The translations under genes and the position numbers were made by a program. A stretch of DNA of 11,844 nt, taken from assembly GCA_015501075.1 (NCBI GenBank), contig JADNYJ010000836.1, forward strand, positions 1 through 11,844, written 5' to 3'. Position 1 is the first letter of the stretch. Each line of letters begins with the position of its first letter. Origin of the DNA: Gymnopilus junonius. Its lineage: Eukaryota > Basidiomycota > Agaricomycetes > Agaricales > Galerinaceae. The notes under the pieces were generated by a model. It did not search any database and was not told the origin of the DNA. It saw only the letters and a list, made by a program, of their open reading frames with translations. Of the stretch, positions 1 through 7,700 are shown piece after piece.

Positions 1-249
1 CACCAGGAGCTTCAAGTCACTGTTATGATCTTTCATTTCGAAACATATGTTCACCGTTTTCCGGAATCCCACTTCACTCAATTCGCCTCTGGAATCTGCG
101 AATACATTGTCTGGACCACTGTGGTCGAGTTTGTGCAGAACCTATCGCAGACAAGTAATTTACTCGACTTCACTTTTCTTTTTCGAATCAATCAACATTT
201 TAAAAGCTGCGGAACATGCATTTATACTACTTGCCAAATTTGCGCCTAG
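1..249 (+). CDS. Possible 3' exon of an uncharacterised gene, cut by the left edge
   Basis: Frame 1 is open from the first base of the window to a TAG at 247-249, giving 82 codons, with the first ATG at 25. The reading frame includes CEYIVWTTVVEFVQNLSQ and a Cys-containing tail ending KSCGTCIYTTCQICA. I recognise no domain. Because the frame is open to the left, this may be the last exon of a gene lying mostly outside the window. It could equally be a chance ORF: a second frame (47-289) is also open, and an AT-rich stretch follows to about 440, fitting a 3' UTR or intergenic DNA. A 13-nt perfect inverted repeat, GACCAC-T-GTGGTC, lies inside it at 114-126. Low confidence. Confidence 0.25.
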   Translation, partial: HQELQVTVMIFHFETYVHRFPESHFTQFASGICEYIVWTTVVEFVQNLSQTSNLLDFTFLFRINQHFKSCGTCIYTTCQICA

Positions 250-480
250 ATTGTTACTATACGTTACGATACGAGAATTAATTAAATGACCAAAGGCAGA
301 GCAACTATCGAAAGATAACAAAAGAAAGGTCATGAGTAAGTAAACCTTAAGATATGTGAAACGAAAACGAAGAAAGAAAAGTATACAATGTATCTTGATT
401 TACGCGGTCATAACAAAGGAAAAAAAAAGAGGGAAAAATCATGAGAGGACATCAAAAACCTTGGCCACGACCACCCACGC

Positions 481-1917
481 TCAAGCCTTACTCCCGACAA
501 CAGAGTGCGGACGAACGGCGGGCGACACAGGCGACAAAGGCAAACCGCCCGCGGGAGGTATCACCAAGGCATCAAGTCGCTCTTCCAACCCCTTCCCCAA
601 GCCCTGCCTCTCCCACTCCCCACCGACATTATCCAGCAACGAAATACTATCCCTCATCCCAGCATGCGACACACCGCCCGTAGGACCGCCCAACGAGATA
701 GGGAAGCCCCTCAAAGAGGGTGTCGCGCTTCCAGGGCCAGACTGGGGCGACTGTTGCTGCTGGGCGTGGACGGCGTTGACGAGATTAAGGCCGCTGACGG
801 AGGGTATGTGCGGTGGCGGTTCAACGGCGCTGGCGCAGGTCGTTAACGATGAGAGACGTTGAAGGCTGGAGGGTGTGGATGAGAGGAGATCGGAATAAGA
901 CATGAATGAGAGCCGTTTCTTGGCGGACTGGATGGGCGAAGGAGGGTGCGAGGTTAAGGTGAGGTGGGCAGAGGATGGGGAGGAGAGGGGTGATGTCGCA
1001 GATGAGATGGAGTGGGATGAGGCGAGGGAGAGCGGCTGGAGAGGAAGGGAGGAAGGAGAGCGGCGAGGAGAAGGTTGGGTGGTGGTCAGCGCAGGAGGGT
1101 GTTCTTGAATGGTCGTGGGAGGTTGCGAACCTTGTTCCGAGCCAGAAGTGATGGGAACAGCAGGCTCGTGGTCGCTCAAAGACGTAATGATGGAGGGTGC
1201 GGTCGTTGAGGTGGCTGATGGATGATGCACCTGCGACATGGACGCAGCATCGACCGCGCAGATAACCTGGGGCTTGGACAAAGGCGAAGAGCCAGACGTG
1301 AATGGGCCGGAGTCAGAAGCGGGAGAAGCCACTGCCGATGCCATATGCAGCCCCAGCACCGAGACAGGTGGAGATGATATAGCAGAAGAGATCAGCTGGG
1401 GAGGTAGACCACTGCTCGCTGGAATATTGAGCAGGTGTTCCACACCACGCCCGCCACCAGTTCTCGACCCAATGGGACTTGGGCTTCGACATCGAAAGTT
1501 GCGGATAGGGCTGGCGAATCCGCTCTTCCCACCCATATTGTCGAGGGAGATTGGAGTTGCCGCGGGAGCGACGACGGCTACTTGATCAGCCACGTCACCG
1601 GCGTCCGTTTCGAGTGTGCTGAGGATGGCTGCGGCGCTGTCGAGCACGGAGGGCACGGATTGTTCGAGAGATTCGGAGCCCTTGGCGTGTGGGATGCGGT
1701 GAGGATTGGGTGCGTGATGATGGGTATGGTGGTTGAGAAGGAGCGGCGGGGGAGGGCGGGACGATGGATTCGATGTCGCATTCGAAAATTGCGGATGAGG
1801 AAAGATTGGCTATAGTAGGTAAGAATATAAGTAGGACGAAAGAAGGCGAAAACAGCAGAGACGTACATTGCGGTGGGTGAAGACGGAATTGAGCTCGGTG
1901 ATCTCAAGCCTAGCCAT
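481..1917 (-). CDS. Ser/Pro-rich, largely disordered protein, 459 aa, two exons
   Basis: The model is exon 1 at 1917-1867 (ATG, 17 codons, starting MARLEITELNSVFTHRN), an intron at 1866-1810 (57 nt, GTACGT...CTTAC...TATAG) and exon 2 at 1809-481 ending TGA. The frame is continuous across the splice. An unspliced start would have to be a GTG at 1656, so the ATG at 1917 is preferred. The protein is dominated by Ser, Pro, Thr and Ala. It has a His/Pro-rich stretch at residues 36-58 (LLLNHHTHHH) and a Gln run near 367-371. Two segments look more constrained: a basic/serine block at about 314-330 (KKRLSFMSYSDLLSSTP) and a C-terminal charged block at about 412-432 (GGEWERQGLGKGLEERL). Scattered SP and RRSP sites could suit proline-directed kinases, an inference only. 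There is no signal peptide, membrane segment or enzyme motif. The family is not recognised. A decayed copy of its 5' part lies just upstream. Confidence 0.75.
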
Positions 1918-2055
1918 GGGTCCATCGTACGTAGAGCACTACGGTGGGCACTATCAACTCCTCCACGCTTCTAACCCAACGGCATGCAAAAGCATACCAG
2001 CACAAGCAGCAATGCGACGTCAACGGTAAACTGGCGAAGCCAACTGCTGAGTGGG

Positions 2056-2187
2056 AGTGGAGAGGAGGCGGGAGTGAGTAATGACTCCGGCTACAATTGA
2101 TCATGATGAACCACCTCACCGCTGTCTATGAGGAGCATGCTGAGGAATCAAAGGATGGCTGCGCCGCTGTTGAACACCGACGGCCCT
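2056..2187 (-). pseudogene. Decayed partial tandem copy of the Ser/Pro-rich gene
   Basis: This block aligns with 1545-1660 of the downstream gene in the same orientation. Shared runs on the plus strand are TTGATC, CCAC.TCACCG, TGCTGAG, then GATGGCTGCG.CGCTGT.GA.CAC. On the minus strand the copy reads GPSVFNSGAAIL, a stop, then LSMLLIDSGEV; the gene has VPSVLDSAAAIL-STLETDAGDV. The copy carries an in-frame stop, an 8-nt insertion and a further short indel, so it is not functional as protein. A weaker match to the gene's first exon (CTAGGCTTGAGAT against GTAGGCTGGAGAT) lies near 2380-2395, suggesting the original duplication covered about 350 bp. It occupies the promoter side of the surviving gene, so it may now serve as 5' flanking DNA. 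Confidence 0.6.
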
Positions 2188-2221
2188 TGGCCCAGAGCTG
2201 ATATCTGAAAGTAAATAAGAT

Positions 2222-2925
2222 TCTGAAAATGCTGAAAAGGACAGTCCTCGCGAGGAGTTCGTTCGTCCTGCACGTGACTTGGGACAAATCACCCTCCTGA
2301 ACTCTGGTAACGGCAGTGGTGGTCGGTGGGGTGCTGTACCACCTGGAAGTCCGCACACTCCTGGAGGTCAGTATCCATATCTCCAGCCTACGCCTGCACT
2401 TGTGTGCAGCCCACTGGAAGAGTTCATCGGGGCAGCCAATCTCGGATGGTTGGTTGAGCACTGGTTACTGGTGCTGCCATGGGAGCTGGTCGTGGCGAAT
2501 GGGAAGGTATGTGAGGAAGAGGGGGTGGTGGTGATGGCGGCGGTGGCGTCGGCGCATGTCAGTATGGGATGTAGGTACAAGAGACAAAGGAAAAGAAGAC
2601 CACATATCTGAATCCGCACCGCGAATCAGATGCAGACAAGGGAGCTTTCAGCGGCGAGTACCAGCGCATCGCCCGCACTGTCCAACATGTGTATCAGGCA
2701 GGGGAAGCATGTAGTTCCAACGACAGAGTCCTGACTCCATCGTCCCTGTCCTCCTCAGACCTCCTAGCCGAACCAACGGCAACCATCAACTCTAATGTAG
2801 CACCGACTGACCTTATCCATCCTAACAGTCCTATCCTTGTGGTTGTCCCAATTATCCTCTCCTTTCTCAAACAGCTCGGTCTTCATAAAATCTTGAGCTC
2901 AGTCTTGCGGAAATTCGACTTCTAG
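2222..2925 (+). CDS. Hypothetical spliced reading frame, 5' end unresolved
   Basis: A frame is open from 2222 (after a TAA) to 2506. It continues in phase from 2575 to a TAG at 2923-2925 if 2507-2574 (GTATGT...GTAG, 68 nt) is removed. That gives about 211 codons without a stop. The first part reads ENAEKDSPREEFVRPARDLG and a Gly/Pro-rich NSGNGSGGRWGAVPPGSP. The second includes GAFSGEYQRIARTVQHVYQA, a Ser/Thr-rich stretch and a hydrophobic run (PILVVVPIILSFL) near the C terminus. Weak points: there is no in-frame ATG in the open stretch, the proposed intron is purine-rich with no clear branch site, and the stop before 2222 would need an upstream exon. A separate ATG frame at 2103 (MMNHLTAVYEEH, 32 codons) could be an upstream exon but lies on the relic copy. 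No family recognised. Confidence 0.33.
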
Positions 2926-3012
2926 CTTCGAGTATCATCCTCCTTAGTCTCTTCGAGATGACAGATAGGATGTGGCGGAGGTAGATGTCAAGAAAGGAGG
3001 TCAGAGCCGAGG

Positions 3013-3216
3013 ATGGAAACAAAGGAGAGTTCCGGTGCGAGCACAGCTGGTGACTGGACCATCTGCAGCATGGTATTTGCGTCAGTTTCTGGTAAGTAAG
3101 TCTGCCGATCGAATTTTGGCAATATAACAATGGCTAACTTCCAAGTCACACTGATAGGTGGCTCAGGCATTGCTCGTCTAGAGCAATACCAAGAACTTTT
3201 AATTAAGAACAAGTAA
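3013..3216 (+). CDS. Small spliced gene candidate, 45 aa
   Basis: ATG at 3013, exon 1 to 3091, intron 3092-3157, exon 2 3158-3216 ending TAA. The intron is textbook for a basidiomycete: GTAAGT donor, CTAAC branch site at 3134-3138, CTGATAG acceptor, 66 nt. Removing it gives an uninterrupted 45-residue product starting METKESSGASTAGDWTICS and ending GIARLEQYQELLIKNK. Before splicing the frame stops, so the intron and the frame support each other. The frame is also open for about 20 codons upstream of the ATG, so a longer 5' exon is possible. Its stop lies 11 nt from the stop of the convergent F-box gene, so the two 3' UTRs must overlap or be very short. No domain recognised. It could also be the 3' end of a longer transcript or a noncoding spliced RNA. 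Confidence 0.42.
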
Positions 3217-3227
3217 ATGCAATCTAC

Positions 3228-4688
3228 TCAGTTACCCAAATAGCAATAGGCATTGCAATTTTCCATACCGCACGGCGGTACGAAACTAAGAACGAACCCT
3301 TGATCCAAGTTAAGCGATGCAGCCTCCCTTTTGAACCTCTTCTCCTCCTCTTTACTAAATGTAGAAGGTAAGACCAAAACGACACCTCGAATATATTCCC
3401 AGGCCGTAGACGTTGAAGGCCCAAAATTCCTGGTCCTCACCGCATCAAATACATCTTGTGGGTCAGACGCGGCCACCATATGAAGGATTTCGAGCTTTGG
3501 TAGTAGCTGGCGAGTGGCGAGCGCATCAAGGATTGGAAGATGTACGCAGATTCCTGCTGGCAGAAAGAGTGATTGAAGCCCAGAGAGTTTCTTCAAGAAC
3601 TTCTCCAGGACACGATAAGATTTCCTCCCCGGCGATAACCTTCCGTGGACGGTGGCGTCCGACTGGCCGGGCAACGCAAATTCAGAAAGCTTCAACCTCC
3701 GCAATGAGGTCACCGAATGCTGACATCGCAAAAACCATGTCATGTATATCCCAAGGTCCCAGGTAAGCGAACATCTTTTCGTTCCTTGGTCAATCTGAAG
3801 TTCCTCTATAACTGGAAGGCGTAGGGGAAGAATGAATTCAGGGAAGAAATTGGCATCGACAAGACGGAGGTGAAGTTTAGTGAGTGAGGACATTGTGATG
3901 GGTTTCCGGTAGCGTGGACGAAGGTCAGTCGACGACCTAGTGGTGAAATGGACGTAGAAGTATGCCTCGGTCATGGAAGACTTTGACAAGAGCATAATGC
4001 GCATGAAGACTGGGAGAGGTATTCTGACATTTCCTAGGTTAAGTTTCGTTACGCTGCCCCAAGGTAGTTTCGTCACGAGGGCGTCAACGCCGCCCTTGAT
4101 ATGCCTCAATCCTTCGCGCAGGGGTGGAAGTGCGGTAAAGGGATACTGATCCTCGAAAGTAAATGTCGAAATGCCTGGGGTGGTTTCCACGATGAGAGTT
4201 ATGGAGATCGTCTTCAATGCTCGAAAGGCATCCTCAGGAATATCGAGCAGCAACTTTGCAGCCTCCGACACAGTGAGTACGATGGATAGGTGCTGCAAAC
4301 GCCTTAAATTTGGCTGGATAATCTCGTTGACGATGCTGATCTTCCTGTCACCCAGATGCTGGAGCGGAAGTGCGAGATTGACAAAGGTATCCTCGAGTTT
4401 CCAATAGAAATCCGTGGCAAAAATGAACGAGAGAGGGTTTGAACCACTGAGGTGGAGGTACATACGAAATATTGCCATGACGGCGTCTGCGTTCTGGAAT
4501 GGCTTGTGGCGGAAAAGGTACCTGTCCCATAGACCTGGAAGCAAGAGTATGATCTTGCTACATTGACTGGAGACCCTCATCAACTTTGGGTGAGGATCAT
4601 TGTCACCAGGCGGAATGAAGACAGGGTTGGTAAGAGCGATAGCAAGGATGCGTTCGAGTACATTGTCCGGAAAGCACTGGAGAGACAT
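3228..4688 (-). CDS. F-box domain protein with degenerate leucine-rich region, 486 aa
   Basis: A single uninterrupted reading frame from ATG to TGA. Residues 3-19 (LQCFPDNVLERILAIAL) match the start of an F-box (L-P-x-E-V/L-L-x-x-I-L). Residues 36-59 (LMRVSSQCSKIILLLPGLWD) match its second half, with the usual V-S/C-x-x-x, Pro and Leu-Trp positions. F-box proteins bind Skp1 and present substrates to SCF ubiquitin ligases. The rest holds irregular leucine-rich stretches, for example about 268-300 (SLTKLHLRLVDANFFPEF), PVIEELQID and LPKLEILHMV, as expected for the substrate-binding side. Lack of introns and this length are typical of the large, fast-evolving F-box families of Agaricomycetes. 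The substrate cannot be predicted. A TATA-like box lies about 135 bp upstream, and there may be a 5' UTR intron (GTATGT near 4758). The frame is intact, so I see no reason to call it a pseudogene. Confidence 0.87.
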   Translation of the reverse strand: MSLQCFPDNVLERILAIALTNPVFIPPGDNDPHPKLMRVSSQCSKIILLLPGLWDRYLFRHKPFQNADAVMAIFRMYLHLSGSNPLSFIFATDFYWKLEDTFVNLALPLQHLGDRKISIVNEIIQPNLRRLQHLSIVLTVSEAAKLLLDIPEDAFRALKTISITLIVETTPGISTFTFEDQYPFTALPPLREGLRHIKGGVDALVTKLPWGSVTKLNLGNVRIPLPVFMRIMLLSKSSMTEAYFYVHFTTRSSTDLRPRYRKPITMSSLTKLHLRLVDANFFPEFILPLRLPVIEELQIDQGTKRCSLTWDLGIYMTWFLRCQHSVTSLRRLKLSEFALPGQSDATVHGRLSPGRKSYRVLEKFLKKLSGLQSLFLPAGICVHLPILDALATRQLLPKLEILHMVAASDPQDVFDAVRTRNFGPSTSTAWEYIRGVVLVLPSTFSKEEEKRFKREAASLNLDQGFVLSFVPPCGMENCNAYCYLGN

Positions 4689-4820
4689 GTTGAGTGTACG
4701 ACTTGTATTAAGGATGAGAAGTCAGACAGCAGTGATGTCGAAGGTATTATGAAACATACCAGCAGCACTAGCTCGAGGCAGTCATATGCTGGGGGGTTTA
4801 TCTCCGACCTGAGGATGGTC

Positions 4821-4828
4821 TCTTATAT
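4821..4828 (-). promoter_or_regulatory. TATA-like box upstream of the F-box gene
   Basis: The minus strand reads ATATAAGA here, about 135 bp before the F-box ATG. The spacing allows a start site near 4790 and a leader of about 100 nt. Seen by motif only. Confidence 0.35.
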
Positions 4829-4829
4829 C

Positions 4830-5968
4830 TGAAAATACCGAGCGGCAGTGTTAGTCAGGTCGACAGGCTTCAAAGGGTCTAAAATCGAGAGGAAACGGCA
4901 CCTTCTTTCTGTAAAAGTGCGAACCTGAAAAACCAACAGATTGGATTTGACTCTTGAAAACCCAAATACATACCTGGCGAGCATTTACATAAAGCGCTGC
5001 GGGAAGACCAAGCGTGTGTGATGGGACACTAGAGGTGTTTATTGCGGTGCCCCCTCTCAGTCATTCATACTTGGTAGAGACACGAAGTCAGTTATACACA
5101 GGCGAACAATAATTTATTCATGGGAGTTTGAAACGGACCCACCAGAGAACACTGTTCTTCTAAAGCGCAATAAAACCATGGAAAGGAGTTCGGGGCATCA
5201 TGTTTACGACGCGTCCTCGAGGTCAATCTAGCTCCACTCCATAGATTCATATGGAACCGAGACGGTGTCATAACCGAATGGCAGCCCAGAAAGTCGCATT
5301 GACTTTCCAAATACACCTGTAATAACTAGAACGATGTCTTAGAACTTAGGGTCGAATTGATTGGGAAGCTTGAAAGGCTTACGAGGGGTGAAACTCATAT
5401 CTCTTCTGCCGTCGAAATTTTTACGAAGTTTCGAAGACCTAAGTCTTGTCCGAAAATATTACCAGACAGTGCATCTAAAGGAGATGATTCCTTTCCTTCC
5501 TATAAGAGAGTCTGATACTCATTGTAGAGGGGACAGCAATACAAGCGCAGAAAATTTACCGTGAGCCCAGATGTCACGAATCGGCACCAGACCTTGCCAT
5601 GAGGCGGGAAACGAGGCATAGAGTAAGGTCCCCGCTTTTGACAGACAATGAAGACTAGCCTACATTTGTGGGGGTAGGGTTCAAGGAAGAGTGGAAGAAT
5701 TTTCCATTGTTCTAATGACAAAAACCGCTCCGAAGTCCGACAATGTGTTACTGCCAGAGGTGATCAGCTTAAACAAAATCAAGTGTCGGCCAAAAGAGCA
5801 ATCCAGTAATCGATCAGTGTGCGAGAGAATTTGAGAACTCGAATAGCAAATAGGGAAGACTGAAATGCACGGTGAGCACAACGCTCAAGATGAGGGCGAA
5901 TTGAAAGCCGGTATGCGTGAGAAATTTCAACTCATCATTTTCGATGTCAACCGCGACCACCTTTTGAC
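4830..5968. other. Intergenic stretch without a convincing gene
   Basis: No ORF here stands out. On the minus strand, splice-like signals occur (GTATGT near 4974, a TTTTTCAG acceptor near 4929, CTGACTAAC then TATTTTCAG near 4855-4832), so part of it could be a spliced leader of the F-box gene. On the plus strand a 71-codon frame at about 5020-5230 (includes VYCGAPSQSFILGRDTKSVI) overlaps an equally long minus-strand ORF at 5092-5316, which is what chance would give. From 5320 to 5960 I see nothing. Confidence 0.5.
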
Positions 5969-6441
5969 TCTCAGTTGTACGACCTACCCACCTTTCAACT
6001 TTGGACCATAGGGTTTGCTGCCGCCAATGCCGATATAGAGGGTCTCTTCAGGCAGAACAATCTGGCCTCCCTGCTCATGTTCTTCAGTTAGGCAAAGGTT
6101 CATCACCGAGTAACGCACTCGATCTTAGCTTTTGCTCGTCTCTCTGTGATTCACCAGGTATGTTGGCTTTGACTGCTGTGATATATTACTTGTCGTTGAC
6201 ACATATCTTTATTTTTATTCCAGTTTCTACCTCCTCAAGTCCTCGTCTCGCTACGTTTTGGGGGGCTATCTCGCCCTATCCTCACATGCTCGATTACCGA
6301 CCTCCGCATCACTCGAAGATGAAGGCTTACGCTGATATGGAAGCAGATGTCCAAGAAGTAAACACCCGAATGAAGCAAGCGAGATATCCACGCTCGTCAG
6401 AATGGAGCCGATGCTGCTGTTATTGCTATCCGTCCTACTGA
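5969..6441 (+). CDS. Hypothetical reading frame with one in-phase intron, 5' end unresolved
   Basis: The frame is open from 5969 to a TGA at 6439-6441. It contains an intron-like segment at 6158-6223 (66 nt, GTATGT...GTTGAC...TATTCCAG) that is a multiple of three, so the frame is open whether or not it is removed. The part after the intron reads STSSSPRLATFWGAISPYPH, then HSKMKAYADMEADVQEVNTR. There is no ATG at the 5' end; the open stretch begins after a TGA, so an upstream exon would be needed. The last 40 codons lie inside the left copy of the tandem duplication, and the matching part of the right copy (NAYAVIQVLNTQM) is broken by a stop. No family recognised. It may be a fragment or a noncoding spliced RNA. 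Confidence 0.3.
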
Positions 6442-6907
6442 TATAGATGGCGACGAATGGCGGTTGACTTGACGCGTGATTTTTGGACGATGAAAGGTAT
6501 GTTTTCTTCCTTTTCTTTTCTTTTTGTCTTCTTTTCTTTCATCCTCAGCCTCCCCTTTGTCCACGTTCATTGATATTTCTCTTTCTCTCTCTTCTTTCTC
6601 CCCTTTCAACACCGTTACTCAATCCCTGGTCTCCTTTGCACAGACCGGTCATCTTCGTAACAGCTATGTGACCACCACCACCATCGCCATCACCGTCCCT
6701 GCCATGATCAAGGTCATCGCAAATATCAACGTTAACACCAAAAACAATAGGGACAACGTGTGGGCTTTGGGTTGTGGGCGGCGCGATGGACATTGACATT
6801 GGCAGTGGTGGTCGTTGATCGTCGGTGGTATCTCTTAGAGAAGACAGCCGAGGCAGGCGGGGCGGGGAGGCAGGGTGGGTACAGCGGCGGGAAGGGGTGG
6901 CAACCCC
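6325..6907 (-). pseudogene. Left copy of a diverged tandem duplication: decayed copy of the 108-aa ORF
   Basis: This block matches 6909-7590 along its whole length. Matching anchors are GGCTTACGC (6324-6332) with CGCTTACGC (6911), CAACACCC/AAACACCC, ATAGATGGCGAC (6444) with ATAGATAGCGAC (7009), CTTGACGC, GGTATGT, CACAGACC, CTTAGAGA and AGGCGGGG...GGCAG..TGGGT. Read as the counterpart of the 108-aa minus-strand ORF, it has no start codon at the right place and contains frameshifts, although pieces remain similar (IAVTKMT against MAVMETT; PPLYPPCLPAPP against PILPPHASPP). Offsets grow from about 565 to about 685 bp because the pyrimidine tract in the right copy is longer. This is therefore a dead copy. 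Its left end overlaps the plus-strand reading frame ending at 6441. Confidence 0.55.
6497..6643 (+). repeat. Pyrimidine tract bounded by GTATGT and CACAG (left copy)
   Basis: 147 nt, strongly C/T-rich on the plus strand, starting GTATGTTTTC and ending TTTGCACAG. The ends look like an intron donor and acceptor, but the tract is longer than the other introns here. Its counterpart lies at 7066-7298. It could be an intron of a plus-strand transcript, a C/T promoter tract, or a purine-rich 3' UTR on the minus strand. Confidence 0.55.
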
Positions 6908-6908
6908 A

Positions 6909-7590
6909 AACGCTTACGCGGTTATCCAAGTACTCAACACCCAGATGAGCTGTCCATCCTCGCTAGGGTGGTGCTTATGCCACTATTATCGGTTCCGCTA
7001 ACAACCATATAGATAGCGACAAAGGGCAATTGCCTTGACGCCCGACTTTCAGAGAGGGAAGAAGGGTATGTCTCTTTCCTCTTCTTTTTCCTCTTTCCTT
7101 TCGTTCCTCCTCCTCAACTTCCGTCTTCCATCTTCACTCGCCTCCTGGAGTCCATACTTATTCCTGTCCGCCGTTCTTTCTCATTCTTTCGCCCTCTTTC
7201 ATCTTCATTTTTCACCTCTTTCCGTCTTCTTCCACGCCTTCCTTCTTCTTTTCAGTTTCCTTTACTTATTCACTCTCCTCCTTCCCTCCTCTTCACAGAC
7301 CTAGTCGTTTCCATAACGGCCATTCCCATCTCCCTCTGCTCCTCGTCCGGCCGCAGGGCACCCACCCTTACGACCACGTAGCTTGACCTAGAGCCGGCAC
7401 CAGAAATAATGACGCCTTCAGAGTTTGGCAGAGTAAGAGCAAGAGGGTTGCGATCTGGGGTGAGATATCTACTATCAGGAAATTGTGTACCGGTTGCGTC
7501 GATTGGAGTGGCGGTAGGGGCCTTAGAGACACGAATGATAGGCGGGGATGCATGTGGCGGCAGAATGGGTGTATCATCGGGGCAATTTTG
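6909..7590 (-). repeat. Right copy of the tandem duplication
   Basis: This is the intact partner of 6325-6907 and contains most of the 108-aa ORF. Duplication seems to stop just inside that ORF's start codon (after GGGGCA near 7582), so the promoter and leader were not copied. Many mismatches between the copies are transitions, as in the 22-nt block GGTCATCTTCGTAACAGCTA (from 6648) against AGTCGTTTCCATAACGGCCA (from 7303). Confidence 0.55.
7066..7298 (+). repeat. Pyrimidine tract bounded by GTATGT and CACAG (right copy)
   Basis: 233 nt of nearly pure C/T on the plus strand, starting GTATGTCTCT and ending CTCTTCACAG. It is the longer partner of 6497-6643. It overlaps the last ten codons of the 108-aa minus-strand ORF, whose C terminus (RSVKRREGGE) is the purine-rich complement of this tract. 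Confidence 0.55.
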
Positions 7591-7596
7591 GGCCAT
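7270..7596 (-). CDS. Small Pro-rich protein of unknown function, 108 aa
   Basis: ATG at 7596, TGA at 7272-7270. The product starts MAQNCPDDTPILPPHASPP, continues with a Pro/Thr/Asp-rich half and a short beta-prone segment (EGVIISGAGSRSSYVVVRVG), then a charged tail (RPDEEQREMGMAVMETTRS, then KRREGGE). There is no signal peptide, membrane segment or recognised domain. The leader (7597-7690) is C/T-rich on the coding strand, and a TATA box lies about 100 bp upstream, a normal fungal promoter arrangement that supports the strand. The left-hand tandem copy lacks the start codon and is frameshifted. The C-terminal residues come from the complement of the pyrimidine tract, so the true 3' end may differ if a splice removes it. 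Confidence 0.5.
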   Translation of the reverse strand: MAQNCPDDTPILPPHASPPIIRVSKAPTATPIDATGTQFPDSRYLTPDRNPLALTLPNSEGVIISGAGSRSSYVVVRVGALRPDEEQREMGMAVMETTRSVKRREGGE

Positions 7597-7691
7597 ATGT
7601 GTATAAAAGATGGCGGAGACGCAGTAGATGTGCAGCAGATTAGATGAAAGACGAGCCGTAAAGGATTGAATAATGGAGAGGATCAGGCGAG

Positions 7692-7700
7692 CTTTTATAT
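7692..7700 (-). promoter_or_regulatory. TATA box of the 108-aa ORF
   Basis: The minus strand reads ATATAAAAG here, followed by a C/T-rich leader that includes CTCCATTATTCAATCC and CGTCTTTCATC, and then the ATG at 7596. Distance and composition fit a fungal core promoter. Confidence 0.5.

Noticed and set aside
114..126. Perfect inverted repeat GACCAC-T-GTGGTC
   Set aside because: Too short to be a terminator or transposon end here, with no matching partner in the window.
356..1815. Plus-strand ORFs (356-862, 441-683, 505-846, 902-1108, 1238-1585, 1435-1815)
   Set aside because: They lie antisense to the 459-residue gene and only reflect its GC-rich, stop-poor composition. None has a supported start, splice sites or motif.
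1578..1925. Minus-strand ORF of 115 codons starting at 1925
   Set aside because: It reads through the intron at 1810-1866 in another frame. The ATG at 1917 with that intron joins cleanly to the long frame instead.
2126..2461. Minus-strand ORF of 111 codons
   Set aside because: It overlaps the relic copy and the plus-strand frame. No splice support; the part similar to the Ser/Pro-rich gene is in another frame.
3413..4407. Plus-strand ORFs inside the F-box gene (3413-3766, 4101-4289, 4171-4407)
   Set aside because: Shadows of the F-box coding strand.
5092..5316. Minus-strand ORF of 74 codons
   Set aside because: A similar-length frame is open on the opposite strand, there are no motifs and no promoter or splice signals.
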